Positions 50,508 through 58,921 of a stretch of 64,000 bases of DNA are shown piece after piece. Position 1 is the stretch's first letter. Every line of letters begins with the position of its first letter. Below the pieces are notes generated by a model, which worked only from the letters and a program-made list of their open reading frames with translations, did not search any database and was not told the origin of the DNA. The stretch is from positions 14,744-78,743 of the forward strand of contig JBQTHI010000012.1 of NCBI GenBank assembly GCA_052390035.1, given 5' to 3'. The translations under genes were made by a program, and so were the position numbers. This DNA comes from JBQTHI01 sp052390035 (GTDB lineage: Bacteria > Actinomycetota > Acidimicrobiia > Spongiisociales > ZC4RG35).

Positions 50508-52285
50508 TCCCGGCCGTCCGGGTAATCCCGGCCGTCCCCAGCTTCACAGTTGATGGCGGATATTGGTACGCGTTGACCCCCGAGCAGTCCAGACTCGTAC
50601 GAACCGGAACGATGGTGCGCGTGCCCTTGTCAGGTCGGCGCGTGCGTGGATACGTTGTCGAAACCGGAGAGCGAGACCCGGCACGCCTGAAGCCCGTCGC
50701 GGCAGTTTCAATGGTCATCCCGCTCTTCGACGGGCAGTTGCTGGCGGCGCTGGAATGGGCGGCGCTGCGCTACGTAGCCCCCAAGTCGGTGATGTTGGAC
50801 CGCGCCTCTCCCCCCAATCTGGTGAACGCCTCCGAACCGCCCACAACCTCCTCGACTGTGGCTTCCCCGCCCACCAGCCGTCACCCGCTGGCGAGTTGGG
50901 CAAAGGCGGTGGCTGCTGGCGGTCGGCGGCCGCCGGTGGCCTATCTCGGAAGATGGGGGGATATGGAATGGCTGGCCACGACCGCGACACCAGCGCTGGA
51001 ATCTGGTCGAAGTGTCGTTGTGATTGCCGCCACTGGCGCTGAGGTCGGGACGCTCTCAGAATTCGCCCGGCGGCTCGGAGTGGCGCCGACCGCGGTCATG
51101 CCGGAAATGTCCGACTCCCAGGTGACCGCCGCCTGGAGCGCCCTCCAATCACCCCCCCGGCTGCTCATAGGCACTCCTCGGGTAGCGGCATGGCCGGCTC
51201 CCGATCTGGCTGCATTGCTGGTCGTGGAGGAGGGTCGGCGCGCAATGAAGGATCGCCAGACACCCACAGTGGCGGTTCGGGACCTGGTTCGTACCAGGGC
51301 AGCACTCGCCGGATTCGGGTTGGCCTTCGTCGGTCCCACCCCCACTCTCGAAACGATCGCTCTGGGAGCCACTGTGGTCCGTGCGAGCCGGCGGGCGTGG
51401 CCTGCCGTCGAGGTGGTCGATCGCCGGGACGAGCCGCCGACGCCCGGCCTGGTGGGCAGCTCTGCTCTAGCGGCCATACGGGCGGTCCTTGGTCGCGGAG
51501 GGAACGTCTTTGTGTTTGCTCATCGCCGGGGGTATTCCCCGGCCTCCCGTTGCGAACGGTGCAGAACCCTCCGGCGTTGCCAGCGTTGCGGCTCCCGACC
51601 GGAGCCGGGACCGTCCTGTCCTCGCTGCGGCGCCGCGCTCGGCCCTTGCCTCTCCGGCGGGCACGACCGATTTGTCCCATTGGGGGCGGGGGTAGGACGG
51701 GTTGCCGAGGAGTTGCGGCGCTTTTTCGGGGCGGAGGTGGGACAGGCGCCCTCCTCGACCCATTTGCAGGTTGGCAGTGAGGCCGACCTGGCCGGTCTCG
51801 GCCGTCAGGATCTGACGGTGGCGGTCGACGCCGACGGCTTGATCCTGGGATCGCACTTCCGGTCTGCCGAGGAGGCGCTGCGCATCCTGGCCCGGGTGGT
51901 CGGGCGGGTCGGCGGCTCGTCAAGTCGCGGATTGATTCAGACGTACATGCCCGACCACCCAGTGGTGCTTGCGCTTCGCAGCGGCGACCCCGCAGTTTTC
52001 GCCGAGGCCGAGCTCGGGGCTCGGCGCAATCTCGGATTTCCTCCCTACTCCCAACTTTTGGTGCTGGAGGCGCGCGGCGAACTTCCCAAAGGGGCCGAAG
52101 CTGCGCTGGCGGAAGCGACGAAAACTGCCACGGTGCTAGGACCCGATTTTCGCAACGGCCGGCAGAGTTGGCTGGTGCAGGGCCTCGACTTGGGCCCGAC
52201 CCGGCTCTCCCTTCGTCCGTTGGTCCAACGCTGGCGAGACGCTGGCGTTACGATGCGAATCAACGTTGATCCTTTGGAGCTCTAG
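50504..52285 (+). CDS. priA: PriA-like primosomal protein lacking ATPase motifs
   Basis: The 593-residue protein aligns with PriA in its N-terminal DNA-binding part and C-terminal region (RRNLGFPPYSQLLVLEA), but motifs needed for helicase action are gone. The place of Walker A reads VVVIAATGAEV, with no GKT, and the place of DEEH reads LLVVEEGRRAMK. The cysteine cluster is also reduced: CERCRTLRRCQRCGSRPEPGPSCPRCG, missing one CxxC pair. Loss of ATPase motifs is known in actinobacterial PriA, so the gene is probably functional as a loader, not a pseudogene. TTG start overlaps metK. Confidence 0.85.
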   Translation: MIPAVRVIPAVPSFTVDGGYWYALTPEQSRLVRTGTMVRVPLSGRRVRGYVVETGERDPARLKPVAAVSMVIPLFDGQLLAALEWAALRYVAPKSVMLDRASPPNLVNASEPPTTSSTVASPPTSRHPLASWAKAVAAGGRRPPVAYLGRWGDMEWLATTATPALESGRSVVVIAATGAEVGTLSEFARRLGVAPTAVMPEMSDSQVTAAWSALQSPPRLLIGTPRVAAWPAPDLAALLVVEEGRRAMKDRQTPTVAVRDLVRTRAALAGFGLAFVGPTPTLETIALGATVVRASRRAWPAVEVVDRRDEPPTPGLVGSSALAAIRAVLGRGGNVFVFAHRRGYSPASRCERCRTLRRCQRCGSRPEPGPSCPRCGAALGPCLSGGHDRFVPLGAGVGRVAEELRRFFGAEVGQAPSSTHLQVGSEADLAGLGRQDLTVAVDADGLILGSHFRSAEEALRILARVVGRVGGSSSRGLIQTYMPDHPVVLALRSGDPAVFAEAELGARRNLGFPPYSQLLVLEARGELPKGAEAALAEATKTATVLGPDFRNGRQSWLVQGLDLGPTRLSLRPLVQRWRDAGVTMRINVDPLEL

Positions 52286-52350
52286 TCGCAGGACTTTGGG
52301 CCAATCGGACCCTGAGAGCCCGTCGCTCACTGCTTATTGTGGCGACCCAA

Positions 52351-52860
52351 ATGCCGCTTTTCCCCATCCGAACCTTCGGAGACCCGGTGTTGCGGATGCC
52401 GGCGACCCGTGTCAAGTCGATCGACGACGTCGTTCACCGTTTGGTGGCCGACATGATCGAAACCATGTACGACGCGCCCGGCGTCGGTCTGGCGGCGCCC
52501 CAACTCGGAATTTCGAAGGCTGTAGTGGTCTTCGACGCCCAAGACGATTCCGGAGCCCACGCGTTGATCAACCCGGAGTTGATCGAGACGTCGGGCGACT
52601 ATGAATTCGAAGAAGGATGCCTGTCGGTGCCGGGCCACTATTGGCCGGTTGTCCGACCCAGCTTCGCCCGGGCGCGGGGTCTGGACCTCAACGGAAGCGA
52701 GATCGAATACGCCGGCGACGGCCTGCTAGGTCGAATTCTCCAGCACGAAATCGATCATCTGGGCGGCATCCTGCTAATCGAACGGCTCGACAAGAAGACT
52801 CGCAAGCAAGCTTTGCGAGATCTCCGCAACGAGGCATTGGGCCTGTCCGTCGATAGGTAA
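52351..52860 (+). CDS. def: Peptide deformylase
   Basis: Def removes the formyl group from new proteins. The 169-residue protein has all three motifs: GVGLAAPQ (44-51), EGCLS (88-92) and HEIDH (132-136). ATG 52351 is chosen because it gives the usual MPLFPIRTFGDPVLR start and lies 10 bases after a TATTGT box; GTG 52339 would add four residues. fmt follows after 5 bases, pairing formylation with deformylation. Confidence 0.94.
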   Translation: MPLFPIRTFGDPVLRMPATRVKSIDDVVHRLVADMIETMYDAPGVGLAAPQLGISKAVVVFDAQDDSGAHALINPELIETSGDYEFEEGCLSVPGHYWPVVRPSFARARGLDLNGSEIEYAGDGLLGRILQHEIDHLGGILLIERLDKKTRKQALRDLRNEALGLSVDR

Positions 52861-52865
52861 GGCCG

Positions 52866-53786
52866 GTGAATCGACCCACAGCCGCGTTCTTCGGCACTCC
52901 CGAGGCGGCCGTCCCTTCGCTTCGGGCTCTCCATGCTGCACTTACGGTGAAGATTGTCATCACCCGGCCAGATCGTCCCAAGGGTCGTTCGGGCGCCGCT
53001 TCACCGCCCCCCGTCAAGAAGGCCGCGCTCGAGTTGGGTTTGAGGGTGGCGGCGCCGCAGAAGCGCGACGATCTGGTGCGGGTGGTGTCGGCATCCGGCC
53101 CGCTCGACGTGGCGGTGGTGACGGCGTTCGGGATGGTCATCCCGGGCGAGGCGCTGACCATCCCCGCCGCCGGATTCCTCAATGTGCACTTCTCCCTGCT
53201 GCCCCGATGGAGAGGCGCTTCGCCGGTAACCGCAGCCATCGCCGCCGGCGATGATGAGACTGGAGTGACGGTGATGTCCCTTGACGAGGGACTTGACACT
53301 GGGCCATTGATCGCCGCCCGTCCCACTCCGATCGGAGCCGCTGAGACCGGGGGAGAGCTGACCAGGCGGTTGGCAGACTTGGGCGCCAGCCTGCTCGGGG
53401 AGGTGCTGGCGCCCTGGGTTGCGGGCGAATTGACGGCGACCCCCCAACCTGGCGGTGCGGCGACCAATGCGCCCAGGATCCGGCCACAAGACTTGGCGAT
53501 CGATCTCTTTCGCCCGGCGGCGGAGAACTGTCGTCGGATCAGGGCGTTCGCCCCCGAACCCGGCGCATTTGTGATCTTCGACGGGGAGCGGACCAAACTG
53601 TTGACTGCGATCGCCCATTCGGGCCAGATGGTCTCCGGCACCCTCCTCGTCGAAGGGACCCGCCTCCTGATCGGATCCGGCGGCACCACCCTGGAGGTCC
53701 TATCGCTGCAACCTGCCGGTAAACGCTCGATGAGCGTGGCGGAGTGGTTGCGGGGGCGGCGGTCGGGCCCCACGCTGGTCACCTGA
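52866..53786 (+). CDS. fmt: Methionyl-tRNA formyltransferase
   Basis: Fmt formylates initiator Met-tRNA. The 306-residue protein has the catalytic stretch NVHFSLLPRWRGASPV (the family's N-x-H and SLLP motif, with F in place of the common P) and TGVTVMSLDEGLDTGPLI, then a C-terminal OB-like domain. GTG start follows def by 5 bases. The rsmB/fmu gene that often lies after fmt is absent here. Confidence 0.93.
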   Translation: MNRPTAAFFGTPEAAVPSLRALHAALTVKIVITRPDRPKGRSGAASPPPVKKAALELGLRVAAPQKRDDLVRVVSASGPLDVAVVTAFGMVIPGEALTIPAAGFLNVHFSLLPRWRGASPVTAAIAAGDDETGVTVMSLDEGLDTGPLIAARPTPIGAAETGGELTRRLADLGASLLGEVLAPWVAGELTATPQPGGAATNAPRIRPQDLAIDLFRPAAENCRRIRAFAPEPGAFVIFDGERTKLLTAIAHSGQMVSGTLLVEGTRLLIGSGGTTLEVLSLQPAGKRSMSVAEWLRGRRSGPTLVT

Positions 53787-53876
53787 AAGCGACCAATGGT
53801 GGAGTAAACCGTCGAAATTGAGTTCACTATCTCATCGGTTGCCAGGACATCACCGTTTGGCTGAACAGGGCACCGG

Positions 53877-53882
53877 TACAAT
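53877..53882 (+). promoter_or_regulatory. -10 box (TACAAT), predicted leaderless start of rpe
   Basis: TACAAT lies 6 bases before the ATG at 53889. The 102-base gap between fmt and rpe shows no other recognisable element; I looked for FMN riboswitch sequence and found none. Confidence 0.5.
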
Positions 53883-53888
53883 TCAGCC

Positions 53889-54554
53889 ATGGGTCCCATG
53901 CGGTTTGCCCCGTCCTTGCTGGCCGCCGACTTCGGGCGACTGGCGGATGAGGTGGCGGCCGTTGAAGCCGAAGCCGACCTTCTCCATCTGGACATCATGG
54001 ATGGCCACTTTGTGCCCAACATCAGCTTCGGCATCCCGGTCATCTCTTCGCTCCGAGGTCAGACCCGTTTGATCTTCGACTGCCACCTGATGACCACCAA
54101 CCCCGACGCCTACCTGGAGGAGTTAGCCGAGGCAGGTGCCGATCTCGTAACCATGCACATCGAGGCCGTTCCCGACCCCACCTTCGCCGCTAAGAAGGCG
54201 GCAGCAAACGGACTCGGCTTCGGCCTGGTCGTATCGCCTCCCACTCCAATCGAGGCGATCATCCCCTTCATCGAAGGGACCGATCTCATATTGATCATGT
54301 CGGTAAACCCGGGGTTTGGTGGCCAACAGTTCATGCCGGAGGTACTCGGAAAGGTGAGGGCTGCTCGGAATTGGATTGAGTCTCATGGGCTCGACACCGA
54401 TATTCAGATCGATGGCGGCATCACGGCCAGCACCATTGGCGCCGCCCGAGACGCCGGGGCGAACGTCTTCGTGGCCGGCAGCGCAGTTTTTGGCGCCTCC
54501 GACCCTGCCGAAGCCATTCGCCTCCTGCGACGGGCGATCGAGGTAGCGAGGTGA
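53889..54554 (+). CDS. rpe: Ribulose-phosphate 3-epimerase
   Basis: Rpe interconverts ribulose 5-phosphate and xylulose 5-phosphate; ribulose 5-phosphate is also the substrate of RibBA downstream. The 221-residue TIM barrel has FAPSLLAADFGRL, LLHLDIMDGHFVPNISFG, DCHLMT and VNPGFGGQQF. The start is ATG 53889; the stop overlaps the response regulator as GTGA, so the two are coupled. Confidence 0.95.
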   Translation: MGPMRFAPSLLAADFGRLADEVAAVEAEADLLHLDIMDGHFVPNISFGIPVISSLRGQTRLIFDCHLMTTNPDAYLEELAEAGADLVTMHIEAVPDPTFAAKKAAANGLGFGLVVSPPTPIEAIIPFIEGTDLILIMSVNPGFGGQQFMPEVLGKVRAARNWIESHGLDTDIQIDGGITASTIGAARDAGANVFVAGSAVFGASDPAEAIRLLRRAIEVAR

Positions 54555-55480
54555 GCGAACGCATCCTCGTCGTAGATGATGACCCCGACATCCTTCAGGT
54601 GGTCAAGATCAATCTGGAGTTGGAGGGCTTTGACGTCGACACCGCCGAAGACGGCCGAGAGGCCGTTGACAAGGCCATAGTCGACCCTCCCCATCTCATT
54701 CTGCTCGACATCATGATGCCGCGGATGGATGGTCTGACCGCCCTCCGCCGGATTCGCGCCCACGGGCCTGCCGGTAACACCTCGGTGATCCTGCTGACGG
54801 CCCGCGGCCTACCGGAGGATCGCGTGAAGGGCTTGGAGTTGGGGGCCGACGACTACGTCACCAAGCCCTTCGAGATCAACGAACTGGTTGCCCGCGTGAA
54901 GGCCGTGCTTCGTCGCACCCAGGCGGCTCGGGACCTCTCCCCGCTCACCGGTCTTCCCGGCAACTTCCGCATCGGACAGGAAATCGAGCAAAGGGTCGAG
55001 GCGGGTGGGCAATTTGCCCTGATTCACTGCGATCTCGACAACTTCAAGGCGTTCAACGACCACTACGGCTTCATGCGGGGAGACGAGGTGATCCGCTTCT
55101 GTGCCCGTTGCCTGGCGACAGCCACCGAAGAGATCGGCGAGCCCGACGCCTTCGTCGGCCATATTGGCGGCGACGACTTCGTTGCTCTCCTGTCGGCCGA
55201 CAAGGCCGAAGAGTTCTGCAAACGAGTGATCGAAAGTTTCGATGACGGAATCCTCGACTACTACGACACCGCCGATGCGCTCCGGGGCTACATCGAGGTG
55301 ATCGACCGGAGAGGAGAGCGGTACGCCTTTCCGATGGTGTCGATTTCGTTGGGGGTGGCGAACAACATTCTGCGGCCTATCACTTCGCAGTGGGAGGCTT
55401 CGGCCATTGCCGTTGAAATGAAGGAGTTCGCCAAGAAGAAATCGGGCTCCTCGTTCGAAATCGACCGTCGCTCCACCTGA
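54551..55480 (+). CDS. Response regulator with REC and GGDEF domains
   Basis: The 309-residue protein has a receiver domain (about 1-120; phospho-acceptor D53, acidic pair DD at 9-10, K105) and a GGDEF domain with DLDNFKAFNDHYGF and the signature site GGDDF (206-210) instead of GGDEF. Its lead-in is SPLTGLPGN. The changed fourth residue could keep or reduce diguanylate cyclase activity, so c-di-GMP synthesis is a possibility, not a given. No histidine kinase is adjacent. It is cotranslated with rpe and followed by ribD, so it is expressed with the riboflavin genes. Confidence 0.88.
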   Translation: MSERILVVDDDPDILQVVKINLELEGFDVDTAEDGREAVDKAIVDPPHLILLDIMMPRMDGLTALRRIRAHGPAGNTSVILLTARGLPEDRVKGLELGADDYVTKPFEINELVARVKAVLRRTQAARDLSPLTGLPGNFRIGQEIEQRVEAGGQFALIHCDLDNFKAFNDHYGFMRGDEVIRFCARCLATATEEIGEPDAFVGHIGGDDFVALLSADKAEEFCKRVIESFDDGILDYYDTADALRGYIEVIDRRGERYAFPMVSISLGVANNILRPITSQWEASAIAVEMKEFAKKKSGSSFEIDRRST

Positions 55481-55481
55481 G

Positions 55482-56618
55482 GTGCCGGGAGGTCACCATC
55501 CGCCCTCTGACGCCGAAACGACATGGGCGGCGCCGATGCGAAGGGCACTCGATCTTGCTTCGGCGCATTACCCCCATCCCAACCCGCGGGTCGGCGCCGT
55601 CCTTCTGAGTGAGGCCGGTGAGGTGGTAGGGGAGGGCGCTCATGCCGGCCCCGGCCACCCCCATGCAGAGATCCTGGCAATCCAACAGGCGGGCGCCCTC
55701 TCGCAAGGCGCGACGATGGTTGTAACCCTGGAGCCGTGCAGTCACCTCGGGCGTACCCCGCCCTGCATCGATGCAATAGCTGAGGCCGGCATCTCGGCGG
55801 TGGTGATCGCGGCCAGCGATCCGGATAAACGGGTCTCTGGTAAAGGTGTAGCCGGTCTGAACGCCCGGCGAATCAACGTCATCGAAGGGGTGCTTGCTGG
55901 CGCGTCGGAAGAGATCGACCCCGCTTACTTCCACCATCGCCGGCGAGGCCGTCCCCTTATCACCTACAAGACCGCCCTGACCATCGATGGCCAAACGGCC
56001 GCCGCCGACGGGTCATCCCGCTGGTTGACCGGTCCCCTGGCCCGAGCCGACGCCCACCAGTTGCGGTCGAAAGCCGACGCGATCATGGTCGGAGCAGGGA
56101 CTGTATTAGCTGACAACCCCCGCCTCGACGTTCGCTTGCCTGGATACATCGGCCATCAACCCCGTCCGGTAGTGGTGATCGGGCGACGGTCGCTGCCCCA
56201 GTCGGCGGCGATTTGGGACCAGAACCCTGTAGTCGTGGTCGCCGCTCCCTGGTCGTGGCCAGATGACGTGGTGGTGGCCAATGCTGAGTTGCTGACAGTC
56301 GAAGGCGACGACCGGGGACTGCCCAACCTCGCCGCCGCCGTTAGCGCCCTAGCCGAGCTCGGGTTGCTGGATGTCGTGGTTGAGGGAGGACCCACCCTCG
56401 CGGCCGGTCTATGGGACCGGAACCTGATTGATCGAGGGGTTTTCTACCTCGCCGGCCTCGTCGCCGGGGGCGCCGGGCACCCAGTGTTTACCGGGAGCTG
56501 GCCGACCGTGTCTGACGGCCGCCCGGTGGAGATAACCTCGGTGCTACAGCTTGGTCCCGACCTTCGGGTCGACTTCACGGCAGCCGAATTCGTTCCGGGC
56601 CCATCACAACGGGAATAA
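55482..56618 (+). CDS. ribD: Bifunctional riboflavin deaminase/reductase RibD
   Basis: RibD carries out deamination and side-chain reduction of the pyrimidine intermediate. The N-terminal deaminase domain has zinc ligands H61 with E63 (HAEILAI), C86 and C95 (LEPCSHLGRTPPC). The reductase domain begins about residue 155 (RPLITYKTALTIDGQTAA) and continues to GLLDVVVEGGPTLAAGLWDRNLIDR. GTG 55482 is chosen to keep the leading helix; ATG 55536 is a shorter option. Confidence 0.93.
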   Translation: MPGGHHPPSDAETTWAAPMRRALDLASAHYPHPNPRVGAVLLSEAGEVVGEGAHAGPGHPHAEILAIQQAGALSQGATMVVTLEPCSHLGRTPPCIDAIAEAGISAVVIAASDPDKRVSGKGVAGLNARRINVIEGVLAGASEEIDPAYFHHRRRGRPLITYKTALTIDGQTAAADGSSRWLTGPLARADAHQLRSKADAIMVGAGTVLADNPRLDVRLPGYIGHQPRPVVVIGRRSLPQSAAIWDQNPVVVVAAPWSWPDDVVVANAELLTVEGDDRGLPNLAAAVSALAELGLLDVVVEGGPTLAAGLWDRNLIDRGVFYLAGLVAGGAGHPVFTGSWPTVSDGRPVEITSVLQLGPDLRVDFTAAEFVPGPSQRE

Positions 56619-56649
56619 ATCAGGGGCGAAGGTATTAGAACGGGTCAAA

Positions 56650-57237
56650 GTGTTCACCGGAATAGTTCAGACAATCGGTGTTATTCGCACCATCGACGGA
56701 TCTGCCGACGGCCGGCGCCTTGAGACCAGGGCGAACCTGGAGAACCTCAAGACGGGTGACTCGGTTGCGGTCAACGGGGTCTGCCTCACCACGATCTCGG
56801 TGAGCCAAGACTCGTTTCAGGCAGACGTGGTGGCCGAAACCCTGCGGCGGACCAACCTCGGACACTTGTTGGCCGGCGATCGGGTCAATCTCGAACAGCC
56901 GCTTCGCGCCGACGGGAGGCTCGACGGACACATCGTTCAAGGCCATGTCGACACAGTTGGGGCGGTTATCACCGTCGAAGCCGACGGGGACGGCCGCATG
57001 ATCACAATAAATGTTGGACCCCGGTTCTCCCGCTACCTCGTTGAGAAAGGCTCGGTGACGGTGGACGGCGTGAGCCTGACCGTTGCCAAACTCACCGAAC
57101 ATGGTTTTGCGGCGGCGCTCATCCCCCATACCCTCCTCGTCACGACACTCGGGTTGCGCAAAGTCGGCGACCCGGTGAACCTGGAGTTTGACGTGTTGGC
57201 CAAATACGTGGAGCGACTGCTGGCGGAACGGTCATGA
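56650..57237 (+). CDS. ribE: Riboflavin synthase alpha subunit
   Basis: Riboflavin synthase dismutates two lumazines into riboflavin. The 195-residue protein starts MFTGIVQTIGVI and shows the internal duplication of the family, with VNGVCLTTIS in the first half and VDGVSLTVAKL in the second, plus GHIVQGHVDTVG. GTG 56650 is the standard start; ATG-like upstream codons would add ribD-antiframe sequence. The stop overlaps ribBA (ATGA). Confidence 0.94.
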   Translation: MFTGIVQTIGVIRTIDGSADGRRLETRANLENLKTGDSVAVNGVCLTTISVSQDSFQADVVAETLRRTNLGHLLAGDRVNLEQPLRADGRLDGHIVQGHVDTVGAVITVEADGDGRMITINVGPRFSRYLVEKGSVTVDGVSLTVAKLTEHGFAAALIPHTLLVTTLGLRKVGDPVNLEFDVLAKYVERLLAERS

Positions 57238-58451
57238 GCTTTGCCCCCATCGACGAATTGGTGGCGGCCATCGCCCGCGGCGAGATGGTCATAGTGGTCG
57301 ACGACGCTGATCGGGAGAACGAAGGTGACCTCATCGTGGCTGCCGAAACCGTCGATGCCGCCAAGATCGGGTTCATGATCAGGCACTCGAGCGGGATCCT
57401 TACGGTGCCGATGCTGGGGGAACGTTTGGATAGCCTCGACCTGCCGATGATGGTGCATCGCAACACTGATCGGCGGAGGACCGCCTTCACGATTAGCGTC
57501 GATTCCCGAAGTGGCACGACCACCGGAATCTCGGCGGCAGACCGGGCCCACACGGTCAAGGTCCTGATCGATCCGCAAACCGCACCGGAAGACCTCGCCA
57601 GGCCGGGCCACGTTTACCCGCTGCGTTACGAACCGGGCGGGGTGTTGAAGCGAGCCGGTCACACCGAGGCCGCGGTCGACCTTGCCCGGTTGGCCGGTCT
57701 CTATCCAGCCGGAGTACTTGCCGAGGTTATGAACGACGATGGGACGGTGGCACGCCTCCCCGACCTCGAGCGATTCGCCAAAGAACATCACCTGCTGCTG
57801 GGCACCATCGCCGACCTCATCGCCCACCGCCGCAGGTTTGAGAAACTGGTGGAGCGGGCCGTAGAAGCCAGGGTGCCCACTTCATTAGGAGAGTTCCGAG
57901 CCGTTGGATATCGCTCGTTGATCGACGATCGACATCACCTGGCGCTGGTCAAAGGCGACCTGGGAGACGGTGAGGAAGTGCTGGTTAGGGTCCACTCCGA
58001 ATGTCTGACAGGCGACGTTTTTGGCAGCCGGCGTTGTGACTGCGGAACCCAAAAAGACCTCGCTCTTGCCAAGATCGCTTCAGAAGGCCGGGGGGTGTTC
58101 CTTTACATTCGGGGTCATGAGGGGCGGGGGGTCGGTTTGCTCAAGAAGCTTGAGGCCTACAACCTTCAGGATCAGGATCGGGACACCGTCGAAGCGAATC
58201 TCGATCTGGGGCTACCGGTTGATGCCCGTGACTACGGCGTTGGATCACAGATTCTTTATGACCTCGGTGTGCGCTCGATGCGGCTCTTGACCAACAACCC
58301 GACCAAGCGCGCCGGGATCGAGGGTTACGGGCTTTCCATTGTCGAGCGGATCCCACTGCGGGTGTCCCCCAATTCGGAAAACGAGCGCTACCTGCACACC
58401 AAGGCGAGCAAGCTCGGGCATCTTTTCGACGACGACGGCATCGAGTTTTGA
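57234..58451 (+). CDS. ribBA: Bifunctional 3,4-DHBP synthase/GTP cyclohydrolase II
   Basis: RibBA supplies both precursors of riboflavin. The N-terminal DHBP synthase domain (about 1-200) has DADRENEGDL and GHTEAAVDL, but the usual cysteine of the SGIVC-type motif is replaced by threonine (SSGILTVPM). The C-terminal GTP cyclohydrolase II domain has zinc ligands in RVHSECLTGDVFGSRRCDCG, and GHEGRGVGLL. Total 405 residues, normal. ATG overlaps ribE, and TTGA joins it to ribH. Confidence 0.95.
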   Translation: MSFAPIDELVAAIARGEMVIVVDDADRENEGDLIVAAETVDAAKIGFMIRHSSGILTVPMLGERLDSLDLPMMVHRNTDRRRTAFTISVDSRSGTTTGISAADRAHTVKVLIDPQTAPEDLARPGHVYPLRYEPGGVLKRAGHTEAAVDLARLAGLYPAGVLAEVMNDDGTVARLPDLERFAKEHHLLLGTIADLIAHRRRFEKLVERAVEARVPTSLGEFRAVGYRSLIDDRHHLALVKGDLGDGEEVLVRVHSECLTGDVFGSRRCDCGTQKDLALAKIASEGRGVFLYIRGHEGRGVGLLKKLEAYNLQDQDRDTVEANLDLGLPVDARDYGVGSQILYDLGVRSMRLLTNNPTKRAGIEGYGLSIVERIPLRVSPNSENERYLHTKASKLGHLFDDDGIEF

Positions 58452-58909
58452 ACGTTTCTGAGATCCACCCGGCTGATGAGGCATCGGAGCTCACCGTGGG
58501 CCTCGCCGTGGCAAACTTCAACCAGGCGATCACCGACCGGCTTCTTGGCGGAGCCTTGACGACCCTCGAGTCCCGGGGCATAGCGGAGGCGATGATCCTC
58601 CGGGTGGCGGGTGCCTGGGAATTGGCCGTGGCCGCCTCGGAGTTGATAAGCAGGGGGTGTGGGGCGGTAGTGGCGATCGGAGCGGTCATCAGGGGCGACA
58701 CCGATCACTACGAGGTTATTGTGCGCGAGTCCGCCGCCGGTCTCACCAAAGTGGCTCTCGAGCGCCGGGTTCCAATCGGCAACGCGGTCTTGGCCGCGCA
58801 CGACTTCGATCAGGCCTGGGATCGATCGGAGCCGGGACCTGGGAACCAAGGAGCGGAGGCCGCCGAGGCGGCGGTGGCGGCGGCCCTCGCCATCCGCGGC
58901 CAGTCATGA
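58448..58909 (+). CDS. ribH: 6,7-dimethyl-8-ribityllumazine synthase
   Basis: RibH condenses the two riboflavin intermediates and forms the icosahedral lumazine synthase. The 153-residue protein has FNQAITDRLLGGAL, VAGAWELAVAA, and IRGDTDHYEVI with the catalytic H87; NQGAEAAEAAV is the C-terminal helix. TTG start overlaps the ribBA stop. Confidence 0.95.
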   Translation: MNVSEIHPADEASELTVGLAVANFNQAITDRLLGGALTTLESRGIAEAMILRVAGAWELAVAASELISRGCGAVVAIGAVIRGDTDHYEVIVRESAAGLTKVALERRVPIGNAVLAAHDFDQAWDRSEPGPGNQGAEAAEAAVAAALAIRGQS

Positions 58910-58921
58910 CCGGCGGCCCGC

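Noticed and set aside
50504..52285. priA as a pseudogene
   Set aside because: The frame is intact, full length and coupled to metK; loss of ATPase motifs is a known actinobacterial feature.
52688..54043. Long minus-strand frame of 451 codons opposite def, fmt and rpe
   Set aside because: It is the complement of real genes and spans their intergenic region; no motifs.
56590..56649. FMN riboswitch before ribE
   Set aside because: The short gap between ribD and ribE has none of the conserved FMN-element sequence and is too short for one; none was seen before rpe or ribD either.
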